Assembly: GCF_900188415.1 (NCBI RefSeq)
Contig: NZ_FZNV01000010.1
Location: forward strand, 1 to 64,000
Length of the DNA stretch: 64,000 nt
Direction: 5' to 3'
DNA from: Maribacter sedimenticola
GTDB taxonomy: Bacteria; Bacteroidota; Bacteroidia; Flavobacteriales; Flavobacteriaceae
Position 1 is the stretch's first letter. Each line of letters starts with the position of its first letter. The notes below the pieces were generated by a model. The model had not been told where the DNA came from and ran no database searches. It saw only the letters and a program-made list of their open reading frames with translations. Positions 37,101 through 45,893 of this stretch are shown in pieces. The position numbers and the translations under genes were made by a program.

Positions 37101-38898
37101 GACCCCTGAAACATTAAATTTAATTGAAGGAACAACGCAACAATTGAATGCCCTTGTAAGCCCTGCAGATGCCGATGATATCTCGGTAACTTGGTCCTCC
37201 GACAACAATGACATTGCAACTGTGGATTCTAACGGTGTAGTAAATGCCATTCAGGAAGGGACTGCCACCGTTACGGTAACGACCAATGACGGTCAATTTA
37301 TGGACACCACTGTAATTTCCGTTGAACGTGCCCAAATTCCAGTAACCGGTATTTCCCTTTCACTAGAAACATTGACACTTATCCAAGGCCAAGCCACCAC
37401 CCTAATCGCTACGGTGACCCCACAAAATGCAGATGAAAAAGAGGTCATATGGACTACGAACAACCCACAGGTTGCTACAGTGGACAATAATGGCAAGGTA
37501 ACGGCAACAGGTTTGGGAGAAGCCAGCGTTACTGTAACGACCGTGGACGGAGGCTTTACGGCATCTACCTTTATTACGGTAAACTCTGCACCCAATGTTG
37601 AAATGTTAATTGCCCCAAACCCTGCAGATTATGTGGTTTATGTATACTTTGGGTATTCTGAGCCTTTGAACATCACAACCTTACATATTTATGACCAGAA
37701 CAACAATCTTGTAAAAACATTTACCGATCCGGCATCTATCTTGGATGGTGAAAACTATAGATTGCCCATAGCAGATTTACCCATTGGAAACTATACGATA
37801 GAAGGTGTAAGTACCATAGGTAATTATCAAAAAACCTTAAGCATTTCCAGGGAAAGTATTTCCGTAACGGGAATTACGCTTAGCTTACCGAACGCAAATG
37901 TACAGGTGGGCAATGAATTAACGTTGATACCTACAATAACTCCCTCAAATGCAACCGATAAAACGGTACTATGGAATTCTGACAATTCCAATATTGTAAC
38001 CGTGGATAGCTCTGGTAATATTACAGGCGTATCCGAAGGTATTGCCACTATAACGGCAACAACGGTAGACGGAAATTTTACGGCTACAAGCACGGTGAAC
38101 GTAAGTGCCAACCCCGTGAACAATGTAACTATATTAATGGCCCCTACACCAGCGGATTATGTGGTATATGTATTTTTTGATGCATTGGAACCTTTGGAAA
38201 TAACCGCCTTGCGTATTTATGATGACAATAACATCTTGGTCAAAATTTTTGATGACCCTGCATTGGTATTGGTAGAAGGCGATAACTATAGGCTTATTAT
38301 CAATGATCTGCCAGTGGGTGTTTATACTGTAGAAGGTGTGAGCACTACAGGAACGTACAGCAAGCAACTTACCATAGCCCGTGATAATATACCGGTAACA
38401 GGTTTGACCTTAGGAATAACCACGGCCAATATGATCGTTGGGGAACAATTGACCATACCGGCAACTATTGTTCCATCAGATGCAACGGACAAGACCGTTA
38501 TCTGGAGCTCAAGTGACGAGACAATTGCTACGGTAAATGAATTTGGAACGGTAACAGCGTTATCACAAGGAGAAATAACCATTACGGCGATAACTGCATA
38601 TGGAGATTATGAAGCAACATCTACCATTACCGTAGAGCCCATAATAATGCTAATTGCCCCTAACCCGGCAACGTTTGTGATCTACGTATATTTTTATTCC
38701 CCCAACCCCATGGAAATATCGACTATAAATATTTATGATGCTATGGGAAGATTGGTCAAGACCTTTAATGACCCTGAAGCCACTTTGGTTGAAGGTAATA
38801 ATTATAGGTTATTGGTAGAGGAATTGCCCTCAGGTTATTATTTTGTTGAGGGTGTTACGTCATTGGGGAATTATCAAAAACAAATTGTAATTGAATAA
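34168..38898 (+). CDS. Secreted PQQ-type sugar dehydrogenase / di-haem cytochrome fusion with Big2 and sorting-like repeats
   Basis: A 1576-residue exported protein. A signal peptide (IALGIFSLCLLSAIPYF) precedes a glucose/sorbosone dehydrogenase propeller (residues about 45-440; GHRNPHRMT and GEIGEGTHEEINIIKPGKNYGWP). A cytochrome part follows with two haem c motifs, CISCH at residue 612 and CAYCH at 693, resembling the SO2930/HNE_0200 family. A beta-sandwich then spans about 800-965. Four Big2 domains start near residues 972, 1057, 1232 and 1408. Three of them are each followed by a module resembling a T9SS C-terminal signal (starts 1146, 1322, 1494), the last at the protein end. The function inferred is oxidation of sugars at the cell surface, with electrons passed to haem. 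I chose the start at 34168 because only from there is the signal peptide normal. Confidence 0.85.
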   Translation: MKIKLPLVRTKKIALGIFSLCLLSAIPYFSGSGLDSPEPMGAFLNGAFPDKSNASDPYISVFPNLTFDSPLTFTPVPNTNKLVVGQRDGKIYWFENRNDVAGKNLLKDYSNEVGVVWDGGFLGLSIHPDFGTNGKNYFYLFYTTKDGQGRDYPDSFLSGFGCSREDYWGGFLILKRIEVDPVSMNVIDNSDLEMIKMRMFSSTHRGGGMAFGDDGFLYIPTGDQSAYSKPQNSTTDLDGGVLRIDVDQDPNKSHAPIRKMPQGGRFPDEISGVGYGIPNDNPFLSPDGSRFEEYYTVGHRNPHRMTKDKLTGTFYIGEIGEGTHEEINIIKPGKNYGWPVYEGYYNRGTSCTNLLDGMPHEGPLVAFPRSDANALIGGYVYRGAAMPDYYGKYICADYGVGEEIWAVDIVTGAYETITQFSPTNIISFGEDHNGELYLLSQGNNVKLYKLRQQGELEGSVPELLSETGAFTNLQTLETNSGILPYELIESFWSDGAEKKRWMAVPNNGTHNTPSEQISFSENGDWQFPVGSVLIKHFELPIDENNPSLTKRLETRFSIKASTGSFYFLTYKWNDQQTDAVLLPNGLDENITITKTDGSTATQKWSYPSTQDCISCHNPATGGALGTNTRYLNSDYTYQKTGRTANQLVTLSHLGVLNETITDAATVDFQTYRALDDPLASLDEKARSYMDLNCAYCHRPGGTGDRARFDLRLFNTLAQTGLFDAGTNTPIGIPGERIFVPGNADESIIFHRTNSVDPSIMMPPISKNQVDAKAVQLIRDWIDQMDPEPCGIRNLTEDFSNTSANEWTTSGTASKGTFVIADPTAQTSSGILTQPEDDHSATDNNAFFTATNTSVGVNDVDGGVAIATSPTYTIVDESELSIWYFFGQRDAGDDNGDYFLLEYSIDGGATYTTLASYGDETVVASWTNATAIIPSNSNLVVRISAADGPNDGDIVEAGIDDFTITSICPDPIRVTAVELTPETLNLIEGTTQQLNALVSPADADDISVTWSSDNNDIATVDSNGVVNAIQEGTATVTVTTNDGQFMDTTVISVERAQIPVTGISLSLETLTLIQGQATTLIATVTPQNADEKEVIWTTNNPQVATVDNNGKVTATGLGEASVTVTTVDGGFTASTFITVNSAPNVEMLIAPNPADYVVYVYFGYSEPLNITTLHIYDQNNNLVKTFTDPASILDGENYRLPIADLPIGNYTIEGVSTIGNYQKTLSISRESISVTGITLSLPNANVQVGNELTLIPTITPSNATDKTVLWNSDNSNIVTVDSSGNITGVSEGIATITATTVDGNFTATSTVNVSANPVNNVTILMAPTPADYVVYVFFDALEPLEITALRIYDDNNILVKIFDDPALVLVEGDNYRLIINDLPVGVYTVEGVSTTGTYSKQLTIARDNIPVTGLTLGITTANMIVGEQLTIPATIVPSDATDKTVIWSSSDETIATVNEFGTVTALSQGEITITAITAYGDYEATSTITVEPIIMLIAPNPATFVIYVYFYSPNPMEISTINIYDAMGRLVKTFNDPEATLVEGNNYRLLVEELPSGYYFVEGVTSLGNYQKQIVIE
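37336..38895 (+). repeat. Three in-frame coding repeats, each a Big2 domain plus a sorting-like module
   Basis: Units at 37336-37857, 37858-38388 and 38389-38895 (about 507-531 bp). Each encodes a Big2 domain (starting near xPVTGITLS, with TWSS/VTVDxxGxVTA strands) followed by a module of the form LIAPNPADYVVYVYF, IYDxxxxLVKTFxDP, GxNYRL, LPxGxYTVEGVSxxGNYQKQ. The third unit supplies the C-terminus. DNA identity has drifted, so the duplication is not recent. Confidence 0.85.
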
Positions 38899-38917
38899 TC
38901 GTCATTATGAATATTTA

Positions 38918-38950
38918 AAAAGGCCATCTAGATCAGATGGCCTTTTTTTT
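38918..38950 (+). terminator. Terminator after the sugar dehydrogenase gene
   Basis: AAAAGGCCATCT (38918-38929) pairs with AGATGGCCTTTT (38935-38946) around AGATC, then a T-run. A 12-bp perfect stem. Confidence 0.9.
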
Positions 38951-39105
38951 TATGAATGTAATAATAATCTACCCAGAAATACATTGACAAATAAAATTTT
39001 AGCATCAATTATAAACACATCAAAATTCGTAAAAGGATACTGGTCAATCAGCACGCATTTACCACGCTTTTTGTTACATTTAAAGAATATATGATGAACA
39101 TTGAT

Positions 39106-40608
39106 ATGAAAAAATTTCTATTTCTTTTAATTACCATATGCACCGCCCAAAGCTATGCCCAAGATTCTACTTTAATAAAGTCCAAAGTGGCCAATGCCAT
39201 TACAGAACTTAGGGATTTCGTTTTATTACCAAATGATGCCAATAATGCAGATGATATTGATACCAACCTGTATTGGCTAAGAAAAAAATTTACGGAAAGA
39301 GGCTTTAACTCATCCATTCTGGAAACGGAAGGTTTACCCCTATTTTTTGCCGCTTTGCCCATAGACGACAACAAACCAACCATTTTATTCTATATGCACT
39401 TTGACGGCCAATCTGTGGACATTTCAAAATGGGACCAAAAAAATCCGTACGAAGTGGTATTAAAATCTAAAGAAGGGGATGGTTGGAAAACCGAATCTTT
39501 TGATGCATTGAATGACGATATCAACTACGACTGGAGACTTTTTGGACGTTCTACATCAGATGATAAAGGACCTATTATCATGTTTTTAAACGCAATTGAC
39601 ATCTTACAAAAGGAACAAAAAACCCTACCCTTTAATATCAAAGTAATTTTGGATAGCGAAGAGGAGAAAAGTAGTGCTCCATTGCCAAAAGCGGTACGTG
39701 TCTATAGGGATTTATTAAAAGCGGACTATTTAATCATCAATGACGGTCCGGTTCATTCCTCTGGCAAACCCACTATTGTATACGGTTGTAGAGGTATCAC
39801 CACATTGACCATTACTACATATGGTCCTTTAAGACCACAACATAGTGGACACTATGGTAATTATGCACCAAACCCTGGAATGCAACTAGCCCATTTATTG
39901 TCATCTCTAAAGGATACCGATGGCAGGGTTCTCGTCAACGGATTCTATGATGGTATAGAACTAGATGAAGCTACTATGGCAGTTTTAAAAAGTGTACCTG
40001 ACAATGCCAATGAAATAAATACAAATTTAGCAATTGCCAATCCGGAAAAGGTAGGCTCTTTTTATCAGGAATCTTTACAATATCCTTCCTTGAACATTAG
40101 GGGGCTGGGTTCCGGTTGGATCGGTAAGAATGCAAGAACAATCGTACCTGCAGAAGCAACCGCAGAACTGGATATAAGATTGGTGCCAGAATCCGATGGC
40201 AATAGGTTGAAATCCTTAGTGAAAGAACATATTAAAAATCTTGGTTATCATGTAATGTCCACGGTCCCTACTAGGGAAGAACGTATGAAATTCGATAAAA
40301 TAGTTACCATTATGGAAGGAAACGTAACGGATGCCTTTAGAACAGATTTGACCAACCCTTTTGGCAATGCCTTAGTGAAGACCATGGAATCCAAATTTGG
40401 CGAAAAGCCCGTACAGATTAGAATTATGGGTGGTACCGTGCCTATATCCCCATTTATCAATGAATTAAAAATACCGGCTTTTATCGTGCCTATGGTCAAC
40501 CCGGACAATAATCAGCATAGCCCTAACGAGAATTTAAAAATAGGACAGATTGCGTATGGAATACAATTGTTCCATGCTATACTTCATAGTACCACCGTTC
40601 CTGAATAA
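39106..40608 (+). CDS. Exported M20 family metallopeptidase
   Basis: A 500-residue M20/M25/M40-type zinc peptidase with a signal peptide (MKKFLFLLITICTAQSYAQ). Metal-site motifs are MHFDGQSVD, STSDDKGP, DSEEEKSS (catalytic Glu pair), RLVPESDG and the terminal HSPNENLKIGQ. A lid domain sits between them. It probably trims dipeptides or acylated amino acids in the periplasm or on the surface. Earlier in-frame ATGs at 39091 and 39094 are possible; 39106 gives the most typical signal peptide. Confidence 0.88.
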   Translation: MKKFLFLLITICTAQSYAQDSTLIKSKVANAITELRDFVLLPNDANNADDIDTNLYWLRKKFTERGFNSSILETEGLPLFFAALPIDDNKPTILFYMHFDGQSVDISKWDQKNPYEVVLKSKEGDGWKTESFDALNDDINYDWRLFGRSTSDDKGPIIMFLNAIDILQKEQKTLPFNIKVILDSEEEKSSAPLPKAVRVYRDLLKADYLIINDGPVHSSGKPTIVYGCRGITTLTITTYGPLRPQHSGHYGNYAPNPGMQLAHLLSSLKDTDGRVLVNGFYDGIELDEATMAVLKSVPDNANEINTNLAIANPEKVGSFYQESLQYPSLNIRGLGSGWIGKNARTIVPAEATAELDIRLVPESDGNRLKSLVKEHIKNLGYHVMSTVPTREERMKFDKIVTIMEGNVTDAFRTDLTNPFGNALVKTMESKFGEKPVQIRIMGGTVPISPFINELKIPAFIVPMVNPDNNQHSPNENLKIGQIAYGIQLFHAILHSTTVPE

Positions 40609-40705
40609 TTCGTTTTAACAGTTACTAACAAAGGTTTACAAGTGCCTTAACGGAAATTATAATTGATTTTTGTTAGTTTAAAGGTGAACTTAAAAAACGA
40701 AGAAA

Positions 40706-40849
40706 ATGGGAATTATAAAAGATAATAAAAAGTTTAAAAGAAAAGTTGAACAAAGTAACCCTACCAATCCTACTGGAAATACGGATGTAGATACCAATAA
40801 ATTTGATATTGACAAGGGTACAATAAAAGATCAACAAAATAAGATGTAA
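40706..40849 (+). CDS. Small hydrophilic protein (47 residues), unknown function
   Basis: An ATG-to-TAA frame of 47 codons, beginning MGIIKDNKKFKRKVEQSNPT and continuing with an acidic, Asn/Thr/Asp-rich part ending KDQQNKM. There is no membrane segment or known motif. It fills a 310-bp gap between the M20 peptidase and ppc, and a strong hairpin terminator follows 18 bp later, which supports a real expressed gene. The basic N-terminus and polar tail give no function. Confidence 0.55.
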   Translation: MGIIKDNKKFKRKVEQSNPTNPTGNTDVDTNKFDIDKGTIKDQQNKM

Positions 40850-40867
40850 CGATATTGACCTTAATAC

Positions 40868-40897
40868 AAAAGCCCGATCTATATAGATCGGGCTTTT
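40868..40897. terminator. Bidirectional terminator between the small gene and ppc
   Basis: AAAAGCCCGATC (40868-40879) pairs with GATCGGGCTTTT (40886-40897) around TATATA. The whole is nearly a perfect palindrome with A- and T-runs on both sides, serving the convergent genes. Confidence 0.9.
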
Positions 40898-40919
40898 TAT
40901 TTGATATCACTATAGCTTT

Positions 40920-43466
40920 TTAGGCCGAGTTTCTACTTGCATTAATGTTGCCATATAAAGATCGGGTAACAATCTTCTCATACAATTCCTTATACTCGGT
41001 TCCTTCTCCAATGCGTTGAAGGGCATATTGTTGAATAACCAATAACGGCAATACTATATTTTCCCTTATATTGATTGATTCCCTGGATATGGCTTCTTTT
41101 TCCATTAAAATTTCCATACCGGACAATTTGAGCAACATTGCTTTGGAAAGTTCATACTCAGCATGTAAAATATCCCAAAAAGCACCATATTCCTCATTTT
41201 CCTTCATATAGCTTGTAAGCTCAAAATAGCATTTGGACAAACTCATCATACTGTTCATCATCAAAGCTTGGAAAAAAGGTACTTGGTCATATAACCTTTT
41301 TGCCTCTTCAAACCTGCCATCATCCTCCAAGGTCTTGAGTGCGGATCCTATTCCATAATATCCAGGAACGTTTTGCTTTAATTGGCTCCAAGATCCCACA
41401 AAGGAGATTGCACGCAAATCACTAAGTTCCAGTTTGGCCTTATTACCACGTTTACCCGGCCTACTACCAATATTTGCCTTGGTGTAATATTTAAGCGTAC
41501 TCATATTTTCCAAGTACGGCATAAATTTGTCATGGTGTTTTAGAGCGTCATACTTTTTAAAGCTCAATTCAGAAAGTTCTTCGATCAATGTCCTATCAGC
41601 ATCGGAAATAGTTATTTCCTTTCCTAAAATGGTATTGGACAGCCCTGCAGTCAATAGCTGCTCACTGTTATAGATAAACTGTTCCTTTGTTCCATACGTA
41701 CTGGTAATGGTCTGTCCCTGAATGGTCAATTGAATTTCGTTATTGGCCACTTTATTGGTCTGCGCTGCATAAAAACGATGTGTTTTTCCGCCACCCCTTG
41801 CCGGTGGACCTCCCCTACCATCAAAAAATATTGCCGCTATATCATTTTCCTCACATACGGCGGAAAGTGATTCCTTGGTCTTTAAAATGGACCAATTGGC
41901 TTTGAGATAACCACCATCTTTGGTACCATCAGAAAAGCCTAGCATTATAGTCTGCTTTTTATTCCTATCCTCCAAATGCGCCTTGTATTCCGGTAAATTG
42001 AACAAGAACTGCATAGTTGCCTCGGCATTGTCCATACCGTTCATGGTTTCGAACAAAGGAACAATGTCAAAAGTAATATTCTTGCCTGACCAACCACACC
42101 ATCTAAACAAAGCGTAAACAAAAAGTATGGAGAATACATCTTCAGAATTACTTATGATATAACGGTTACAGCCTTCCTCCCCATTTTTTTCCTGAATAGT
42201 CTGTAATTGCCAAATATTTTTAATAGTATCCTTTACGATTTCCTCGTCATAATCATTAGCTGTCAACTGAAGGTCTTCATGTAATAAAATATCTATGAGT
42301 CGGTCTTGGGATAATTCGCTGAGTTCGGTTTTTATTAGGCCATGTTTTTTTAAAACCTCGGTCATTACCTTAGTATGCATACTATGGTCCTGACGAATAT
42401 CTATTGTAGCAAAATGTACCTTAAAAATTTTCACCTTATCTATAAAACGATCTAAATCGCTTAAGTAAAGACTCTGGTATTTATCAATTAAAATTGCACG
42501 AATTTCTTCCAAGGGTACTATTAGATCATCATAACCGATATCCTTAGTACTATCAAACATAGCAATATACAAATTGGACCGAAGTTTATGCAAAGGTTCC
42601 TGCACCGCCTTGAACGTAAGTTTATGCAACAATCCTTTAAGATCATTGTAATAGCATTTCATTAAGGTCAACCGTAGTTCGTTCATTACATCCTTGGTAA
42701 TATCTGCCGTTACGAACGGGTTACCGTCACGATCTCCACCAGGCCAAAAACCTAACTTAACAATATCATGGTTCTCAAACTTTTTAGCACCAACACTTCC
42801 CTTTATATAGGCATACATATCACCAATGGCATCATAGTACACATGTCTTAGGGTATAGATAATATTCTTGGCCTCATCTAAAGGAGTGGGTTTTTTAGCA
42901 TTGATCAAAGAGGTAAGGCCTAATTGCTGTAACCCCACATCTATTTCATCTATTTTATCTTCAAGGATAAGCGTCCTTAAATTGGTAATAATATCAAGAA
43001 CCGCCGGGGTATAGAATTGTGTAGGATGGGCCGTTAAAACAATTCTTGCACTAAACGTGCTTAACTTGTCCCAAATGGTATCCCACGCATTGTTCTTCTC
43101 AACCAACTGAAAATAGTCCTTTAACGATAATGAACTAGAGTGCTTGTGCAATTTTGGAAACGCCGCATCTTCCACACTATCATAAAGCACCACTTGGCGC
43201 TCTACATATTGTATAATGCGAAACATAAAATCTATTTGCTCCTTTTCAGATTTTGTATCCACAAAATTCTCAAAAAAGTTTTCTAGGATTTCCTGGGGAT
43301 TTAACCCGTTGCTCAACCCTTTTTCCGACTGATTCAGTAATAAAGGAATTAGCATACCTACATTCTCAATATTCTCGTACGGAAGATTAAGAAATAGACT
43401 ATTGTAAACATTAAACTTATTCTGGACAGACTTCTTAAATTCTGCCAACCTTTCTTTTTGCTGCAT
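40920..43466 (-). CDS. ppc: Phosphoenolpyruvate carboxylase
   Basis: An 848-residue enzyme that carboxylates PEP to oxaloacetate, replenishing the TCA cycle. The catalytic motif LTAHPTQ lies near residue 155, GFWPGGDRDGNPFVT near residue 242, and FFDGRGGPPARGGGKTHRF near residue 550. The C-terminus ends in the usual RNSA-like form (NASRNSA). The length is slightly shorter than the 880-residue enterobacterial form but complete. It is a single-gene unit. Confidence 0.95.
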   Translation of the reverse strand: MQQKERLAEFKKSVQNKFNVYNSLFLNLPYENIENVGMLIPLLLNQSEKGLSNGLNPQEILENFFENFVDTKSEKEQIDFMFRIIQYVERQVVLYDSVEDAAFPKLHKHSSSLSLKDYFQLVEKNNAWDTIWDKLSTFSARIVLTAHPTQFYTPAVLDIITNLRTLILEDKIDEIDVGLQQLGLTSLINAKKPTPLDEAKNIIYTLRHVYYDAIGDMYAYIKGSVGAKKFENHDIVKLGFWPGGDRDGNPFVTADITKDVMNELRLTLMKCYYNDLKGLLHKLTFKAVQEPLHKLRSNLYIAMFDSTKDIGYDDLIVPLEEIRAILIDKYQSLYLSDLDRFIDKVKIFKVHFATIDIRQDHSMHTKVMTEVLKKHGLIKTELSELSQDRLIDILLHEDLQLTANDYDEEIVKDTIKNIWQLQTIQEKNGEEGCNRYIISNSEDVFSILFVYALFRWCGWSGKNITFDIVPLFETMNGMDNAEATMQFLFNLPEYKAHLEDRNKKQTIMLGFSDGTKDGGYLKANWSILKTKESLSAVCEENDIAAIFFDGRGGPPARGGGKTHRFYAAQTNKVANNEIQLTIQGQTITSTYGTKEQFIYNSEQLLTAGLSNTILGKEITISDADRTLIEELSELSFKKYDALKHHDKFMPYLENMSTLKYYTKANIGSRPGKRGNKAKLELSDLRAISFVGSWSQLKQNVPGYYGIGSALKTLEDDGRFEEAKRLYDQVPFFQALMMNSMMSLSKCYFELTSYMKENEEYGAFWDILHAEYELSKAMLLKLSGMEILMEKEAISRESINIRENIVLPLLVIQQYALQRIGEGTEYKELYEKIVTRSLYGNINASRNSA

Positions 43467-43744
43467 ATTTCAAAAACTTTATGCCACTAACTATTTGGCA
43501 AACATGATAAATTTCGTGTATAAATATCGCTAATCCTAAAGAATCTAGGGCATGATTTTAGCGAAATATCAGAATACTGGCAGGATACCACAAAATTGTA
43601 CGTATTCACAACAAATATTCCAAAAAACCGCACTACCCCTATACCTTTACTTTGTAATTAAGTAAATAAATTTTCATTTTCATATAGTGTTCTCGTAAAA
43701 GAGTCTTGTCTACAAAGCAAGACTCTTTTTAGTTTATACCACTT
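43467..43744. other. 278-base spacer between ppc and the UDG-like gene, containing a hairpin
   Basis: No gene of credible length was seen. AAAAGAGTCTTG (43697-43708) pairs with CAAGACTCTTTT (43718-43729) around a 9-nt loop. On the minus strand it follows the UDG-like gene by 15 bp and may be its terminator (four Ts follow). On the plus strand it is followed by five Ts but has no gene before it. A near-match to a -7 box (TTACTTTG) occurs near 43650 on the plus strand. Confidence 0.5.
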
Positions 43745-44404
43745 TTAAAAAAAATCCTTATACTGCATTACACGAAAATCCAATGTAGTAAACTCCGGGT
43801 TGTTCAATTTTAATTTTTTGTAACGTTCCAAACTCCCAACTGCCCTATTTGCAGCCCCGGATGGTGCCGTTAACGATACGGTCTTAATCTCCACTCCTGT
43901 TTTTGGATGAATAAACCTATGTATCCTAGGAACCTCATCGCTAATTTTTTTTAAGGAGATACCGTAATCCTTTAAGTGCTTACGAAAAAAATATTCCGGA
44001 CCATTTTTACTGTTACCCCCCGTAAACAATAATGTTTCTACTTTAGGATATTCCTCAAGATAGGATAAAACATTACGCAGAACAATTTGTTGCATGCCAA
44101 TATCGGAAGCATCTATTTTATTTCTTTTGGCCGCAGCGACTATATCACATATACCAATTTTATGTTGTTTAAGAAAGCGCTTTCGTTGGTCTACCGCTTC
44201 TTGTGTGGTCTCAAACCTTAAGTTTAAATTGAAGATACGGTCCAATATGGGCCATAATTGACCATCACGACTGCCATAACAGAAGTCTACATCACCCTCC
44301 TTTAATTCTCCGGTGGTAAACCTTGGTGGCGGCAAGGTACCTACAATTAACTTTACCGTATCTTTTTGTATAAATGGTTTGTAAGGATGGGTATGTAAAA
44401 ACAT
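43745..44404 (-). CDS. Uracil-DNA glycosylase superfamily protein
   Basis: A 219-residue protein of the UDG superfamily. It shows the early LIVGTLPPPRFT (motif A position), DFCYGSRDGQLWPILDRIFN, GICDIVAAAKRN, and the late LTAPSGAANRAVGSLERY. The usual water-activating residues of classical UDG are not obvious, so the base specificity is uncertain. It is probably a DNA repair enzyme. It is a solitary gene. Confidence 0.65.
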   Translation of the reverse strand: MFLHTHPYKPFIQKDTVKLIVGTLPPPRFTTGELKEGDVDFCYGSRDGQLWPILDRIFNLNLRFETTQEAVDQRKRFLKQHKIGICDIVAAAKRNKIDASDIGMQQIVLRNVLSYLEEYPKVETLLFTGGNSKNGPEYFFRKHLKDYGISLKKISDEVPRIHRFIHPKTGVEIKTVSLTAPSGAANRAVGSLERYKKLKLNNPEFTTLDFRVMQYKDFF

Positions 44405-44494
44405 AAACGGGTCAAGGGTTTAATTACATGAGTCCAAGAAAATAACCATTCCTTTCTAAATTACTAACTTTAAATGAATGTATAAACTTAAATT

Positions 44495-44623
44495 ATGGGC
44501 AAAGGAGACAAAAAATCTAAAAAAGGAAAAATTTCAAATAATTCCTATGGAGCCAGAAGACCTAGGAAAATTAAAAAAAGACCTACAGTTGAAGAAAAAA
44601 TAAAGGTGAGCAAGAAAAAATAA
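44495..44623 (+). CDS. 30S ribosomal protein THX
   Basis: A 42-residue very basic protein (MGKGDKKSKKGKISNNSYGA then RRPRKIKKRP). The MGKGDKKxxxGKI...GxxRPR pattern is the THX (bTHX) family that sits at the top of the 30S head in Thermus and Bacteroidota. It converges on the lipoprotein gene, with only 2 bp between the two stop codons and no terminator. Confidence 0.8.
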   Translation: MGKGDKKSKKGKISNNSYGARRPRKIKKRPTVEEKIKVSKKK

Positions 44624-44625
44624 AA

Positions 44626-44991
44626 CTATTCATCTATTCTAAATGTCAGCGCTATATTTTCCTCTTCATCAATGGTTATTTGATACGTATAAAAACCAAC
44701 AGGCAATGTATCTGAAGGCACTTCCTCAGGAAAATAATTATAACTTGTTGAATCTGTTAAAATGGTCAATGCTGTAGTTTGGTATGCCGTATCATATTCC
44801 AAATATGATGAAAATTCATCAGGTGCAATATTTTCATAAACGGTGTCGCGTTGGGTTACCCGTACCTCGTTAAAAAAGAATGAGGTACTATTTTGTATCC
44901 TTATGTTGACCATATCAATATTATCATCCCTATCGGTACAAGAAAACAAAAGAACCAAACCAAGAACAGCAAGTAAAAATACCCTTTTCAT
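44626..44991 (-). CDS. Small lipoprotein, unknown function
   Basis: A 121-residue exported lipoprotein. The signal KRVFLLAVLGLVLLFSC gives a lipobox with the acylated Cys at about residue 18. The mature part (IRIQNSTSFFFNEVRVTQRD...) is short, beta-rich and has no known domain, similar to other hypothetical Bacteroidota lipoproteins. It lies 47 bp from yaaA and could share its transcript. Confidence 0.7.
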   Translation of the reverse strand: MKRVFLLAVLGLVLLFSCTDRDDNIDMVNIRIQNSTSFFFNEVRVTQRDTVYENIAPDEFSSYLEYDTAYQTTALTILTDSTSYNYFPEEVPSDTLPVGFYTYQITIDEEENIALTFRIDE

Positions 44992-45038
44992 ATATGTTAT
45001 TTAACTATAGTCAATAACGTAAAAGCGTAGATAATATT

Positions 45039-45800
45039 TTACCTTATAAATACGGGCTGGTTCTGTTTTACGGTATGTTCTGGGCTAAATTGGTAATCAT
45101 CCAAATTAAATCCTTTTATTTCGTCCAAGGTATTTGCATTGTGATCAATGATATATCGTACCATAGACCCCCTAGCCTTCTTAGCAAAAAAACTGATGAT
45201 TTTTAGTTTATCATTTTTCCAATCTTTAAAAACGGGAGTAATGATAGTTGCCTTAATATTTTTGGGCTGTAATACATTATAATATTCATTACTGGCAAGA
45301 TTGACCAACAATTCTCCTTCTTTCATCTCATTATTTACAAATTTGGTTAGCCTATCTCCCCAATATTCGTACAGGTTTTTTTTTCTTCCAATTTTTAACG
45401 AGGTACCCATTTCCAATCTGTAAGGTTGCATAAGGTCCAGAGGTTTTAAAATACCGTATTGGCCCGATAAAATTCGTAGCTTTTGTTGGAGTTCCATTAT
45501 TTTATCCTCTGACATGGAATAGGCATCCAACCCTTGGTACACATCTCCACTAAACGCAAAAATTGCCTGCCTGGCATTTTTTGGTGTAAAAGGAGTGGTA
45601 AAATCTTGATTTCGCTGCCAATTCAATTCTGCCAATTTATCTGATATGGACATAAGCTCTGACAGGTCCTTAGGTTTTTTCTTGGACAATATCTTATTGA
45701 GCTTAATGGCATCATCTATAAAATTGGGTTGCGTATATTCCTTTACAGGAAGTGTACTCTCATAATCCAATGATTTGGCCGGCGAAATAATAATTTTCAT
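45039..45800 (-). CDS. yaaA: Peroxide stress protein YaaA
   Basis: A 253-residue protein of the YaaA/DUF328 family. It starts MKIIISPAKSLDYES and shows ARQAIFAFSGDVYQGLDA, LRILSGQYGILKPLDLMQPYRLEMGT and the late FFAKKARGSMVRYI motif. In E. coli YaaA limits intracellular iron during peroxide stress and binds DNA. The length is normal. It may be co-transcribed with the lipoprotein gene that follows it. Confidence 0.93.
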   Translation of the reverse strand: MKIIISPAKSLDYESTLPVKEYTQPNFIDDAIKLNKILSKKKPKDLSELMSISDKLAELNWQRNQDFTTPFTPKNARQAIFAFSGDVYQGLDAYSMSEDKIMELQQKLRILSGQYGILKPLDLMQPYRLEMGTSLKIGRKKNLYEYWGDRLTKFVNNEMKEGELLVNLASNEYYNVLQPKNIKATIITPVFKDWKNDKLKIISFFAKKARGSMVRYIIDHNANTLDEIKGFNLDDYQFSPEHTVKQNQPVFIR

Positions 45801-45893
45801 AATGCAATTTTATTTGACTATAAAAATAAAGAGGAAATAAGGGAAGACCAATAGAATCTTATATAAGACTTTTAATGATACTATTGAAAAATC

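Noticed and set aside
37293-38582. Several minus-strand open frames opposite the Big2 repeats
   Set aside because: They recur with the repeat period, are rich in Val/Ser/Thr as expected of the reverse complement, and have no start signals.
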